A stretch of DNA of 64,000 nt from assembly GCA_023409535.1 (NCBI GenBank), contig JAEYGZ010000027.1, forward strand, positions 1-64,000. The letters are read 5' to 3'. Source of the stretch: Bacillota bacterium (lineage in GTDB: Bacteria; Bacillota; Clostridia; Lachnospirales; Lachnospiraceae). Below the pieces are notes generated by a model. It was given only the letters and a program-made list of their open reading frames with translations. It was not told the origin of the DNA and searched no databases. Below, piece after piece: positions 52,637 to 62,560 of the stretch. The position numbers and the translations under genes were made by a program. How positions within the stretch are numbered: position 1 is the stretch's first letter; each line of letters opens with the position of its first letter.

Positions 52637-55039
52637 TTACAATTCATTGAATATCTCAATCATACCAAACTCGTTAGGTACAATATCAAGCTCCAGCAAT
52701 AGACAGTTGTCCTTTGTCTCCTGAGAGATAATACTGACATGCGGAATACAAATTCGTTGCAGGTAGTCATAATCGTCATGCCGAAGGTCCACGGCCTGGC
52801 TCCAGCGGGAACACTCGTCCAGGACACTTCCATATTCCGTGTTGACAGAAGATTTCCTGATATAATATTTTCCTGATTCAATGCCATGCAGAGCCAGATG
52901 CAGCTTCAAGGAGCCGTTGCTTTCAAAAATATGTTTCAGATCGTTGAAGCTAATATTTTCATCACTATGATCTGAGGAATAAATATTCATTGTATTCGTA
53001 TTATGGTATAGCATCAAATAGTTTCCATTGCCGTCTTTCGTGACGGCATAATTATCACGTTTAATGACAAGTGTTTCCATGGCTTTTTTCATGAAGTAAA
53101 AAGCGTGGAATGCCGGCTTGTAAATGGAATCCTTTGTGATTATTCCGGCACTGCCAAAGAGTATTGAGTTTGAATCATAGGATTCGCCGTAAACATCGGA
53201 TGCAAGCCAATAACCCGCAATATCAACAAGCTCTGCGATATCGAGCATATTCTTCATAATCCACGCACCTTTAAAGCAGGTATCGTTAAGAATGTTGCGG
53301 CTGGAAACGGTCATGTTCCATAACGAAATAAATAATTTGGACTTATTAAGCCCCAAGCTGTCAAGAGTCTGGCGCATATTCTTAACTTCTCTCAGGAAAT
53401 AATCGGATTCTGTCATAACCTTACGCGTTGAAATATCACTTTTATTCTGCACAATATAAGGAAACAATTGAAAGGAAATAAAATCGGGCGTGATATCATG
53501 AGCTTTCCAATACCAAGCGGATTTTTCCAGGATTTCGGAGTGGACATGCCGCTCATATTCACAGCCGCCAACAAGTGCACGAGGCGCATATTTTTTTACC
53601 GTACGATATACCGCTTCAAATTTTTCATCTGAATACCAATTATCCCAAGGGGTGTCCCATGGACTGGGACACCACATTTCAAATATCCAGCTCTCGACCT
53701 CCGCTACCCCAAATTGGGTGACAAAATGATGGATCAGCATATCTAAGTATTTTTTCCAATGCTCATCATCATAATCGTTTGGATCAACGACATCCGGAGT
53801 ATAAAGGGAATACGATCCTATAACGTTAATAATCTTACGCAGCTTCGGACCTAACTGAATAAAAGGCTTCAGCTCATTTTGAACCAAAAAGCTGATCGCA
53901 GAGTTTATGCGGCTGAAATTAAAACGAAATTCACTGCCCTGCCGAATGGTGATAGCCTCCGGGAAGATCCCCCAAAAGCGCACATACTTAAAATCCAGCT
54001 TCTGCTTTAAATGAATTAAGTGCTTTTGAATATCGGAGTTCAGTACGTCAACAAGGGTTCCGACATTTATCATACTCTTCCAGGGCTTCTTCATTGGGAT
54101 ACCGTCATTTACCCATTCAGACGCCTCAATCTTTGTTTCATCGGAGATATCCTCTTTTTCCTTTTCTTGAATGGTACAATCCAGTTCTATTAGAAGCTGA
54201 TGTTCAAGCAAAGCACGTTTTTTTGTCTTCTCATCCACCTCAGATTTCATTTTTCTTTTATACTCGGTGGGTGTTACCCTAAAGGTATCCTTAAAAGTTC
54301 TGTTGAACATAGCCAGGTTTGCAAAACCATTGTCAATTGCGATTCGCAATACGGATTTATGTGAGTACAGCAGATCCTCCACGGCGTGGTTAAGCCGGAT
54401 CTTAGTAAGGTATTCCTTGAAATTTGTTCCGATATTTTTCTTTAAGTATCTTGACAGGTATGAGTTTGTGAGATGCAAATGGTCAGACAGCTCCAAAAGT
54501 GTCAGCGGCTGCGAGTAGTTGGCGTGGATATATAAAAGCGCCTTTTGCGCGTGTTCCTCATACTGATTGGTTTCCGTGTTCTGATTACGATCCTCTGAAT
54601 TTATCAGGTAATTTCGTGACAGATAATCAGCCAGCTGGTAAAACAGACTCACCTGAAAGAAATCTGATTTTCGCTGTGAGGTAAGGTGTCTGCGCAAGAG
54701 TTTATTGAGGAGTGCCCTGAGTCCCGCGTCGTATTCATTTCCGGCAATCGCTGTATTACACCGAAAAGAAGGCAGGCTGTCTCCGGTGATTTCGTTGAAT
54801 AAATCAGGCGATATTAGAACACGGCATACAAGCGTTTCAAGGTCCGCCTTCACATTATATGGCTTACCGGGGTTAATTACGACGATATCCTCCTTGTGAA
54901 GGGTTATCTTTTCACCCATTAAGGTAAGCACAATCTCGCCATCTAATACGTATATAATCTCAAACTCTAAATGAAAATGCTGTACAAAGTCTTTTATGAG
55001 GTCAAGATGCAGTTCAATTCCTGGATTAATGCTGGACAT
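52637..55039 (-). CDS. AraC family regulator fused to an inactive GH39-like domain
   Basis: 800 aa. Residues about 1-90 form a cupin (HFHLEFEIIYVLDGEI); 165-265 two AraC helix-turn-helix motifs (LTLLELSDHLHLTNSYLSRY, and IAIDNGFANLAMFNRTFKD); a linker rich in K/E; 320-800 a GH39 beta-xylosidase-like barrel. Both catalytic glutamates appear lost: the usual WNEP acid/base motif reads WCPSP (residues 456-460) and the usual TEWN nucleophile motif reads SLWN (572-575). It is therefore probably a sugar or glycoside sensor, acting on the divergent ABC/oxidoreductase operon. Monocistronic. Confidence 0.85.
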   Translation of the reverse strand: MSSINPGIELHLDLIKDFVQHFHLEFEIIYVLDGEIVLTLMGEKITLHKEDIVVINPGKPYNVKADLETLVCRVLISPDLFNEITGDSLPSFRCNTAIAGNEYDAGLRALLNKLLRRHLTSQRKSDFFQVSLFYQLADYLSRNYLINSEDRNQNTETNQYEEHAQKALLYIHANYSQPLTLLELSDHLHLTNSYLSRYLKKNIGTNFKEYLTKIRLNHAVEDLLYSHKSVLRIAIDNGFANLAMFNRTFKDTFRVTPTEYKRKMKSEVDEKTKKRALLEHQLLIELDCTIQEKEKEDISDETKIEASEWVNDGIPMKKPWKSMINVGTLVDVLNSDIQKHLIHLKQKLDFKYVRFWGIFPEAITIRQGSEFRFNFSRINSAISFLVQNELKPFIQLGPKLRKIINVIGSYSLYTPDVVDPNDYDDEHWKKYLDMLIHHFVTQFGVAEVESWIFEMWCPSPWDTPWDNWYSDEKFEAVYRTVKKYAPRALVGGCEYERHVHSEILEKSAWYWKAHDITPDFISFQLFPYIVQNKSDISTRKVMTESDYFLREVKNMRQTLDSLGLNKSKLFISLWNMTVSSRNILNDTCFKGAWIMKNMLDIAELVDIAGYWLASDVYGESYDSNSILFGSAGIITKDSIYKPAFHAFYFMKKAMETLVIKRDNYAVTKDGNGNYLMLYHNTNTMNIYSSDHSDENISFNDLKHIFESNGSLKLHLALHGIESGKYYIRKSSVNTEYGSVLDECSRWSQAVDLRHDDYDYLQRICIPHVSIISQETKDNCLLLELDIVPNEFGMIEIFNEL

Positions 55040-55136
55040 TTTAGTTTATCTCCTTGTGTTGGTTCACATTTAGTTATTATAACTAAAAGCAAAGATGATT
55101 GCAAGTTGGAAAAAGTCAAAAAAGAGTGACATTTTA

Positions 55137-55165
55137 TTGACATCAGTATTTAATGATATAATAAT
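55137..55165 (+). promoter_or_regulatory. Promoter of the C-glycoside import operon
   Basis: TTGACA (55137-55142), 17-bp spacer, AATAAT (55160-55165). Leader about 115 nt. It lies between divergent genes and is the likely target of the AraC regulator. Confidence 0.5.
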
Positions 55166-55288
55166 GCATAAAAAAATAAGCAAAAAACAGCTAAAATTAT
55201 GCGAATTATCAACATAGAGGTACCCTTTAAATTTTTTTATAATACATATATCAAAGCGAATGAAAAAGTTTAAAAGAGGAGGGTTTTT

Positions 55289-56338
55289 ATGGAAGTTATG
55301 CTTGGAATAATCGGTTTTGGCGGTATGGGAAAGTGGCATGCGGCAAATGCTCCGCGGGCTGGCGTCCGGGTTGCGGCGGTGTGTGATATTCTCCCCGAGC
55401 GCCGTGCTGAAGCCGAGAAGTTGGGCTATACAACTTATGATACCGCCGAGGAGCTTTTGGTGGATGCGAATGTGAATACGGTGATTTTAACTGTTCCGAA
55501 TCATCTCCATTGCCCGATGTGTATGAAAGCTGCTGCGGCCGGAAAAAATGTCATAACGGAAAAACCCGCTGCATTATCGACAGCGGAGCTTGACGAGATG
55601 GAAGAGGCCTGCAGAAAGTCGGGCGTATTCTTTACGGCGCATCAGAACCGCCGTTGGGATAAGGATATGCTTACGGTGAAGAAAATACTTGATGATAACA
55701 TGATTGGAAATGTCTTCACTGTCGAATCGACGCTCCACTCGGGAAATGGCTATATGCACGAGTGGCATCTGTATAAGAAATTCGGCGGCGGTATGATGTA
55801 TGACTGGGGTGTCCATCTCATCGACCAGATATTATTCATGATGCCGGGTGTGAAGATAAATAGTATCTATGCAGACGTTAAGAACGTACTTCATGAAGAG
55901 GTTGACGACTACTTTAAGATAATGCTGAAGATGGATAACAGGATTACGGCTCAGATTGAACTTAGTACATACTTACTTGAATACCAGCCGCGCTGGATCG
56001 TCGGCGGTGACAAGGGTACCGCGGTCATAAAGAATTTCGGCTGTGAGGGCAGCATCTATCATACCGGGCAGTTTATGGACAAGCTCCCGTCGCAGATCGT
56101 TGAAACAGTTGCCGGTCCCACAAGGCAGTTTGCACCGGTACCTCCGGGCGGAATCGTAACGAAGCCGCTGCCGGTTATAGAAAGTGATTGGACGGACTTT
56201 TACCGCAATATCTGCGGTGTGTTAAACGGAACAGAAGAACCCAAGGTTAAGATTTCCGAGGTACGGCGCGTTCTTTCGGTTATGGAAGCCGCGGTCAAAT
56301 CTTCTGAGACGGGGACTGCAATCGCTTTTGAAGGATAA
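55289..56338 (+). CDS. Gfo/Idh/MocA oxidoreductase
   Basis: 349 aa. N-terminal Rossmann domain GIIGFGGMGKWHA, the conserved EKP (Glu91-Lys92-Pro93) and the substrate domain with MYDWGVHLIDQ (His and Asp). NAD(P)-dependent sugar oxidation; in C-glycoside pathways such an enzyme (DgpA) oxidises the sugar C3 hydroxyl before bond cleavage. AGAGGAGGG lies 6 nt before the ATG. It heads the operon, with DppB 11 nt downstream. Confidence 0.88.
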   Translation: MEVMLGIIGFGGMGKWHAANAPRAGVRVAAVCDILPERRAEAEKLGYTTYDTAEELLVDANVNTVILTVPNHLHCPMCMKAAAAGKNVITEKPAALSTAELDEMEEACRKSGVFFTAHQNRRWDKDMLTVKKILDDNMIGNVFTVESTLHSGNGYMHEWHLYKKFGGGMMYDWGVHLIDQILFMMPGVKINSIYADVKNVLHEEVDDYFKIMLKMDNRITAQIELSTYLLEYQPRWIVGGDKGTAVIKNFGCEGSIYHTGQFMDKLPSQIVETVAGPTRQFAPVPPGGIVTKPLPVIESDWTDFYRNICGVLNGTEEPKVKISEVRRVLSVMEAAVKSSETGTAIAFEG

Positions 56339-56349
56339 GGAGGAGTTTG

Positions 56350-57348
56350 ATGTTAAGGTATGTTCTTAAGAGAATTCTTTACATAATTCCCGTAATGTTC
56401 GGCGTTCTTGTTCTGGTGTTTCTTATGAAGCTTGTAATGCCCGGCGATCCGGTATCACAGCTCCTTCCTGCGTCAGCTACGCTGGAACAACGCGATGCTT
56501 TGCGCGATGAGCTTGGGCTGAACGATCCGATCATTAAGCAGTTCGGAGATTATGTATGGGGAATTATAAGCCGGGGCGACCTCGGAACGTCCTATAAGTC
56601 AAAGCAACCCGTCATGACGGAGCTTTTACAGCGTTTTCCGAGAACCTTGATTATTGGTGTAGTCGCACTTTTGATAAGCCAGGTTATCGCCACACCATTG
56701 GGGATACTGGCGGCAGTGAAGCAATACTCGTGGGTGGATAACCTCATTGTGTTTTTCACAATTGTCGGCGCAAGCTTGCCAAGCTTTTGGCTTGCACTTA
56801 TGATGATCATGCTGTTTTCCGTCGATCTTGGATGGTTTCCGGCTATGTATAACGGCAGTATTGCAGGATTAATCATGCCGGTGGTAGTAGTCAGCTTTGG
56901 TTCCATTTCAGCGACGGCGCGCGGTGTGCGAACCAGTATGCTTGAGATGATCCGGCAGGATTATGTCAGAACTGCACGGGCAAAGGGGCAGAAGGAATCT
57001 ATTGTAATTTTGAACCATGCCTTCCGCAATGCCCTTATTCCGGTAATCGCCGGCATAGGAAGCGCACTTGGGATGCTTCTTGGCGGCTCCTTAATTGTCG
57101 AGACAGTGTTTGCTGTTCCGGGAATTGGAAAGTACGTTACGGATGCTGTTTCACAGCGTAACTTCCCGGCAGTTCAGGGCGGTATCGTGATACTGTCCTT
57201 CGTATACACGATTATTAACATTCTTGTTGATATCGGCTATACAGTTGTAGATCCTCGTCTTAAAACTACATTTATCACTGCAAAGAAACGAAAGGTCAGA
57301 AAGGTTTCGAAGAACGAAGAAGGAGGTTCCGGAGAATGGCAAAAATGA
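56350..57348 (+). CDS. Peptide-type ABC transporter permease (DppB/OppB)
   Basis: 332 aa, six membrane helices; N-terminal MLRYVLKRILYIIPVMFGV and the EAA-like loop RTARAKGQKESIVILNHAFRN are family marks. A TTG three bases earlier is ignored; ATG at 56350 follows GGAGG. The end overlaps dppC by 13 bp. Confidence 0.92.
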   Translation: MLRYVLKRILYIIPVMFGVLVLVFLMKLVMPGDPVSQLLPASATLEQRDALRDELGLNDPIIKQFGDYVWGIISRGDLGTSYKSKQPVMTELLQRFPRTLIIGVVALLISQVIATPLGILAAVKQYSWVDNLIVFFTIVGASLPSFWLALMMIMLFSVDLGWFPAMYNGSIAGLIMPVVVVSFGSISATARGVRTSMLEMIRQDYVRTARAKGQKESIVILNHAFRNALIPVIAGIGSALGMLLGGSLIVETVFAVPGIGKYVTDAVSQRNFPAVQGGIVILSFVYTIINILVDIGYTVVDPRLKTTFITAKKRKVRKVSKNEEGGSGEWQK

Positions 57349-58241
57349 TGACACCTGCTATGGAGAAGCTTATCAAAAAGAAGAAGTATAACGTCACCGG
57401 CGTCTCCACACCCGGCAGGGAAGCGTGGAAGAGACTGAGACGTGATAAGGCGGCGGTGATTGGTCTTGGAATAATCGCGTTCCTCCTGCTGGTGGGAATA
57501 TTTGCACCGCTTATTGCTCCGTATGATTATCGCGCACAGGACTATACCGCTTTACTTCAGCCGCCGAGTGCAGCGCATCTTTTCGGAACGGATAATACAG
57601 GCAGAGATATTTTCAGCCGCTGCGTTTACGGTGCAAGATATTCATTGCCGATAGGCATTCTGTGTGTCATTATCGGTCTTTTATTAGGCGGTACGCTTGG
57701 TGTTATGGCAGCATACTTCGGCGGCAGGACAGATAATGCTATCATGCGTTTTATTGATATTATTCAAGCGATACCATCTACACTGATCTGCATATCGCTC
57801 GTTGCAATTTTGGGTAATGGAATTATTCAACTAATCATCGCTATTGCCGCAGGTTCCATCCAGGGAATGACGAAAACCTGCCGCGCCGCGATTTTCATGG
57901 TCAAGAGTAATGAGTATGTGTCGTCTTCTAAGTCAATCGGGGTTTCTAACTTTATGATTATGCTCAGGCATCTCGTTCCGAACGCAGTCGGTATTATCGT
58001 TATTAATGCCGCTAATGCAGTTTCGGGCAGCATACTCACAGTATCGTCGCTCAGCTATATAGGAATAGGGCTTACATCACCTACGCCGGAGTGGGGAGCG
58101 ATTTTATCCGAAGGGAAAACCTATATTGCTGCAGCCCCCCACGCGGTCCTGTTTCCCGGGCTTATCATTGCGATTACGGTTTTGGCGTTCAACCTGTTCG
58201 GAAACGGACTTCGTGACGCACTGGACCCGAGACTTAAATAA
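57336..58241 (+). CDS. Peptide-type ABC transporter permease (DppC/OppC)
   Basis: 301 aa. OppC N-terminal segment, then FGTDNTGRDIFSRCVYGARYSL and the loop around YVSSSKSIGVSNFMIMLRHLVPN. Pairs with the 56350 product. The ATG has GGAGG 9 nt upstream, inside the end of the previous gene. Confidence 0.92.
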   Translation: MAKMMTPAMEKLIKKKKYNVTGVSTPGREAWKRLRRDKAAVIGLGIIAFLLLVGIFAPLIAPYDYRAQDYTALLQPPSAAHLFGTDNTGRDIFSRCVYGARYSLPIGILCVIIGLLLGGTLGVMAAYFGGRTDNAIMRFIDIIQAIPSTLICISLVAILGNGIIQLIIAIAAGSIQGMTKTCRAAIFMVKSNEYVSSSKSIGVSNFMIMLRHLVPNAVGIIVINAANAVSGSILTVSSLSYIGIGLTSPTPEWGAILSEGKTYIAAAPHAVLFPGLIIAITVLAFNLFGNGLRDALDPRLK

Positions 58242-58254
58242 GGAGGACGAATAA

Positions 58255-59307
58255 ATGAGTCAAAAGAAAAATCTGCTTGAGGTTCGGGATTTAGTCGTTC
58301 ATTACGAGACAGATGAGGCTGTCACCGAGGCGGTTAACAACGTATCGTTTGACATCGCACCGGGTGATATTTTGGGTGTCGTTGGAGAAACCGGTGCAGG
58401 AAAAACCACAATAGGGCTTTCCATCATGGGACTTCTCCCGAAACCGCCCGCACACATAATTTCCGGCAGTATTAAGCTGGACGGACAGGAGTATTTGGAC
58501 GGATCACAGGAGCCAAAAGGCATCTTCGACTTTGTCGGTAAGTACAAACGTAAGAAGGCAGATAAGCATATTGAACACATCTATCGTAAGATTCGCGGCA
58601 AAAGGGTAACAATGATGTTTCAGGATCCGATGACCGCATTAAACCCTGTACTTTATGTGGGTGACCAGATTGCTGAGGTCATTAAAATACATGAAAATAT
58701 CTCAGCTGCCGATGCGCAGAAGCGGGCCTGCGACATGCTTGAATTGGTTGGTATTCCTGCAGATAGATATCAGTGTTATCCTCATCAGTTTTCAGGCGGC
58801 ATGAAACAACGTGTCGTAATTGCAATAGCACTCGCGTGCCGGCCTGACCTCATTATAGCGGATGAGCCTACGACGGCGCTTGACGTTACGATTCAGGCGC
58901 AGGTGCTGAAAATGATGAAGGAGTTGCAGGAGAAGATCGGCACAGCAATGATATTCATCACACATGACTTTGGTGTTGTAGCAGAAATCTGTACAAAGTG
59001 CATGGTGGTATATGCCGGTGAGATTATTGAGAGCGGCACGCTCCCGCATATATTTGAAAACACACAGCACCCATACACAAAAGGCCTTTTTCATTCTCTT
59101 CCTAATTTAGAGGAAGATTCCGACCGGCTTACTCCGATTAACGGACTTATGCCGAACCCAATGGATTTGCCTTCCTATTGCAGCTTTTATGACAGATGTC
59201 CCGTTCGATGCGATAAATGCAGGGAACGAAATCCTGAGCTTATTGAGGTCGAGCCGGGTCATTTGGTTCGGTGCATTTTAGTACAGAAAGGTAAGGGGGC
59301 GGAGTAA
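58255..59307 (+). CDS. Peptide-type ABC transporter ATPase (DppD/OppD)
   Basis: 350 aa. Walker A GETGAGKTT, Q-loop MMFQDPMTALNP, signature SGGMKQR, Walker B LIIADEPTTALDV, H-loop ITHD; C-terminal oligopeptide-transporter extension with CSFYDRCPVRCDKC (4Fe-4S-like Cys pattern). The next ATPase begins directly after its stop. Confidence 0.93.
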   Translation: MSQKKNLLEVRDLVVHYETDEAVTEAVNNVSFDIAPGDILGVVGETGAGKTTIGLSIMGLLPKPPAHIISGSIKLDGQEYLDGSQEPKGIFDFVGKYKRKKADKHIEHIYRKIRGKRVTMMFQDPMTALNPVLYVGDQIAEVIKIHENISAADAQKRACDMLELVGIPADRYQCYPHQFSGGMKQRVVIAIALACRPDLIIADEPTTALDVTIQAQVLKMMKELQEKIGTAMIFITHDFGVVAEICTKCMVVYAGEIIESGTLPHIFENTQHPYTKGLFHSLPNLEEDSDRLTPINGLMPNPMDLPSYCSFYDRCPVRCDKCRERNPELIEVEPGHLVRCILVQKGKGAE

Positions 59308-60297
59308 ATGGCACTGATAGAGGTTAAGAATTTAAAAACATATTTTGATACACCGACCGGTAAACTCCATGCGGTTGATGACGTTTCCTTCTCCATAGAA
59401 AAAGGGGAAACGCTTGGGGTAGTAGGTGAGTCCGGCTGCGGAAAATCTACGCTTGGTAAGACACTTATCCGTATGGAAGAGCCGACGGAAGGGGAAGTCT
59501 TTTTTGAAGGAAAGGATATAACAAAAATATCACTAAGGGACTTCAAACCCATGCGTATGCAGATGCAGATGATCTTTCAAGATCCGTACTCATCTCTTGA
59601 CCCCCGTATGAGCGTGTCAGCGCTGATCGCTGAGCCGATCAGAACCTATGGGCTTACCAAAAGTAAAAAAGAGCTTGATAAAATGGTTTTAGAGCTTATG
59701 GATACTGTTGGTCTTGCAAGGAGGCTCGCAGGAGTATATCCTCATGAGCTTGACGGCGGCCGCCGCCAGAGAATAGGAATCGCACGGGCATTATCTCTAA
59801 ACCCTGAGTTCATCGTATGCGATGAGCCGGTTTCTGCGCTTGATGTGTCAATTCAGGCACAGATTCTGAATCTTCTCATGGACCTGCAGCGTGATAAGAA
59901 ATTAACTTACATATTCATCACACATGATATGTCTGTTGTAAAGCACATATCAACTAAAATTTGCGTTATGTACTTGGGTCAGGTGGTTGAGTACTGCAAG
60001 GGAGATGAGCTTTTTAAAAACACACTCCATCCCTACTCTCAAGCTCTCTTGTCTGCGATTCCTGTCCCCAGCTTACGTAACCGTAAAGAACGGATTTTAC
60101 TCAAGGGAGAGATCACAAGCCCGGTAAATCCGAAAAAGTGTTGCCGCTTCGCCCGGCGCTGCCCTTATGCAACGGAGCTGTGCAATGCAAAAGAGCCTGA
60201 GCTTCTGGAGACCTCGGTGAAGGGGCACTATGTAAGATGCTTCCGTGCAGAGGAGTTATCAGGCCTTCGTAAGGCTGCAGCGGTTGGGAGTAAATAA
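59308..60297 (+). CDS. Peptide-type ABC transporter ATPase (DppF/OppF)
   Basis: 329 aa. Walker A GESGCGKST, Q-loop MIFQDPYSSLDP, signature LDGGRRQR (D-G-G instead of S-G-G), Walker B FIVCDEPVSALDV, H-loop ITHD, then CRFARRCPYA. The changed signature may indicate an asymmetric ATPase pair with 58255; DppF variants of this kind need checking. Adjacent stop and start (TAAATG). Confidence 0.92.
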   Translation: MALIEVKNLKTYFDTPTGKLHAVDDVSFSIEKGETLGVVGESGCGKSTLGKTLIRMEEPTEGEVFFEGKDITKISLRDFKPMRMQMQMIFQDPYSSLDPRMSVSALIAEPIRTYGLTKSKKELDKMVLELMDTVGLARRLAGVYPHELDGGRRQRIGIARALSLNPEFIVCDEPVSALDVSIQAQILNLLMDLQRDKKLTYIFITHDMSVVKHISTKICVMYLGQVVEYCKGDELFKNTLHPYSQALLSAIPVPSLRNRKERILLKGEITSPVNPKKCCRFARRCPYATELCNAKEPELLETSVKGHYVRCFRAEELSGLRKAAAVGSK

Positions 60298-60343
60298 TAC
60301 CTCCGCCAGTTAAAATAAATTAAATTAAGAGAGGATGAAAAAA

Positions 60344-61972
60344 ATGAAAAAATTTTTTGTGTTACTGATGACCATTATGCTTATGTTTTCTATGCTGTCA
60401 GGGTGTACCAAAAAGGATGATACGCCGGGTACGACGGATGAAAGTCTTCCAACGGAGAAGCCCGCTGAAACCGCAGATGTTTCAGCTGCTCCCCAAGCGA
60501 TGACGCTGAGTGACGAGACCGTAACCATTGCTATTTCTACCGAGCCGAACACAATCATTCCGGACATCGCTTTTACATCGAATGATGTAAGTATGATTAC
60601 CGCACTTATGTATGAGACTCTTTTCTATTCTGATTATGTGACTCTTGAGCCGACGGAGGACTCTATTGTTGAAAAGAGTGAGACGATTGACGACACGCAT
60701 TTTCGCCTTACGCTTCGTAAGGGTATTAAGTTTCATAACGGCGATGAGTTGACAACTGCGGATGTCCTGTATACGTTCCAGGAAGCTGCCAAGGGCGGTT
60801 TTGCAGGAGAGTACAGCATCTATGATATAGCGAACTTCAAGATTGAAGACGACTACAATATCATTTTTGCATTGGTTCAGCCCTGGGCGCAGGGTCAGGA
60901 ACGCCTTGCTTTCGAGCAGTTCTTTATCATCAACAAAAGCGAACTTGAAGCAGCCGGCGGCAGCGCCACGACGAAGCAGTATCTTGAGAATGCCGGAACC
61001 GGTAAATATGTATTCAAGGAGTGGATTCCCGGCGACCACATTACAGTAGTCAGAAACGATAACTATTGGAATCAGGAGGATATGCCATACTTCAAAGAAG
61101 TCAAGTTTGTCTTCATTAACGATACAACCGCACGCGGAATGGCAGCGCAGAGCGGTGACGTTGATATTGCAATGGGACTGGATCTTGCCAACTATAATAT
61201 TTATAATGCCGATTCGAAGGTAAAAGCTGTCCTTCTGCCGACAAACCTGACACAAACAATATTCCTCAACAGCGGTATGGGAGGACCTCTTGAGGATGTA
61301 CGTATCCGTGAGGCAGTCTACCGGTGCCTGGACAAGCAGGCTCTTATGCAGGTCGGCGCAAGCGGCATTGGCGAGATCCAGGATACGATAATTTCTACCT
61401 TAGGGCCGATGTGGGATGGTGTAAAGCCTGAAGTCTATCAGCCGGACTACGAAAAGGCAAAGAAGCTCTTAGCGGATGCCGGATATGCTGATGGTTTAAC
61501 CTTAAGACTCCGTGTTTCAGTTGAAACTGCTCTGACAAGTATGATTAAGGAGCAGCTTTATAAGGGGGGAATCAATGTTGATATCGTCGTAGCGGAGTTC
61601 CCGGTTCACTTTGCGGCTCTTGCCGAAGGCGATTTTGATATGTATACCTCATCTCAGCAGTTCGCATACTACACGGAACCTGTTCGCTGTACGGATGGTA
61701 TTCACTACAAGTTCTCCGACGTAATGGGGGGCTGCGGTTATAAGAATGAGGAATACGCAGAGATAGCAGCACGCTGCTATGCAAGTGTTGATTTAGATGC
61801 ACGGAAGGCGGCATATGCAGAGCTTCAGAAGCACTTCAGGGAAAACTATGTGTCCGTCGCTCTTTATTCCGGCACAGGGCTTGCACTTACAAGACCTGAT
61901 ATCGAGAACTTAGGATTGCGCGGTATGGGTATTCAGGACATTGGCAAGATCTATAGTACCGGTAAGCAATAA
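60344..61972 (+). CDS. ABC transporter substrate-binding lipoprotein, peptide/nickel family (SBP_bac_5)
   Basis: 542 aa. Lipoprotein signal KKFFVLLMTIMLMFSMLSGC. Family motif FRLTLRKGIKFHNGDELTTADV. The receptor for the five-gene importer; by context its ligand may be a glycosylated aromatic compound, not a peptide. Family-5 proteins do bind sugars in several bacteria. ATG at 60344 fits the ribosome-binding site better than 60335. Confidence 0.92.
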   Translation: MKKFFVLLMTIMLMFSMLSGCTKKDDTPGTTDESLPTEKPAETADVSAAPQAMTLSDETVTIAISTEPNTIIPDIAFTSNDVSMITALMYETLFYSDYVTLEPTEDSIVEKSETIDDTHFRLTLRKGIKFHNGDELTTADVLYTFQEAAKGGFAGEYSIYDIANFKIEDDYNIIFALVQPWAQGQERLAFEQFFIINKSELEAAGGSATTKQYLENAGTGKYVFKEWIPGDHITVVRNDNYWNQEDMPYFKEVKFVFINDTTARGMAAQSGDVDIAMGLDLANYNIYNADSKVKAVLLPTNLTQTIFLNSGMGGPLEDVRIREAVYRCLDKQALMQVGASGIGEIQDTIISTLGPMWDGVKPEVYQPDYEKAKKLLADAGYADGLTLRLRVSVETALTSMIKEQLYKGGINVDIVVAEFPVHFAALAEGDFDMYTSSQQFAYYTEPVRCTDGIHYKFSDVMGGCGYKNEEYAEIAARCYASVDLDARKAAYAELQKHFRENYVSVALYSGTGLALTRPDIENLGLRGMGIQDIGKIYSTGKQ

Positions 61973-61998
61973 AGCTGATATAACAAATTGTTATATCA

Positions 61999-62040
61999 TT
62001 TATGTACCGGGGCGATCTTTCGAACGCCTCGGTACATAAA
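61999..62040 (+). promoter_or_regulatory. Hairpin between the receptor gene and beta subunit 2
   Basis: 16-bp stem with one G-U pair: 61999-62014 with 62025-62040, loop of ten. No T-run follows. It could limit read-through or stabilise the upstream receptor mRNA. Confidence 0.5.
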
Positions 62041-62149
62041 CATACGGATGAATTTAGTCCCTTTTCATATTCGATGGGCATCGCCGCATCAGATGTGAGA
62101 ACCGCCTGATAAAAGCATGAAAAAATTATTGAGGTAAAGGAGAGGTTAT

Positions 62150-62542
62150 ATGAACGAAAAGTATATGATTGCAGAAGAAGGAGTAAAATTCTTTGAGCGC
62201 GACGGTAATACTGCTGCCTATGAATTTGGACTGCGTGTTCCATATTACATGGGCGTGCCGCTTAGTCAGATAAACCAGTTTGAGGTCTATATCGACGGTG
62301 TTCGTGAGAGCTCGGAAAATATCCGCCTCATCATGAAAACAGGGGAAGAGTTTAAGCTCTCCGAGATTATCACTGTATCCAGCTATCACTGGGAATATGG
62401 TGAAAAGCTTAGAACAGTTGTATTGCGTAACCGCAAAATACCGAAGGGAATACATAAGCTGGAGGTTATCGTCGGTATTGATGTCATTTATATGCCTAAG
62501 GGTATGGGTGGCAGCAAGGCATATTTGGAATTTGAACTATAA
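62150..62542 (+). CDS. C-glycoside deglycosidase beta subunit (DUF6379-like), pair 2
   Basis: 130 aa, all-beta: GNTAAYEFGLRVPYYMGVPL, QFEVYIDGVRE, FKLSEIITVSSYHWEYGEK, LRTVVLRNRKIPKGIHKLEV and VIYMPKGMGGSKAYLEFEL. The VYIDGV and H/W-E/Y-G segments align in order with those of the 149-aa protein at 51063. AAAGGAGAGG precedes the ATG. 18 nt separate it from the alpha subunit gene, which supports a co-expressed heteromer. Confidence 0.78.
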   Translation: MNEKYMIAEEGVKFFERDGNTAAYEFGLRVPYYMGVPLSQINQFEVYIDGVRESSENIRLIMKTGEEFKLSEIITVSSYHWEYGEKLRTVVLRNRKIPKGIHKLEVIVGIDVIYMPKGMGGSKAYLEFEL

Positions 62543-62560
62543 TATTGGGGGTGAAAAATT

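Noticed and set aside
60482..61255. 257-codon minus-strand frame inside the ABC receptor gene
   Set aside because: Shadow of a well-supported lipoprotein gene; Cys/Arg-rich with no family pattern.
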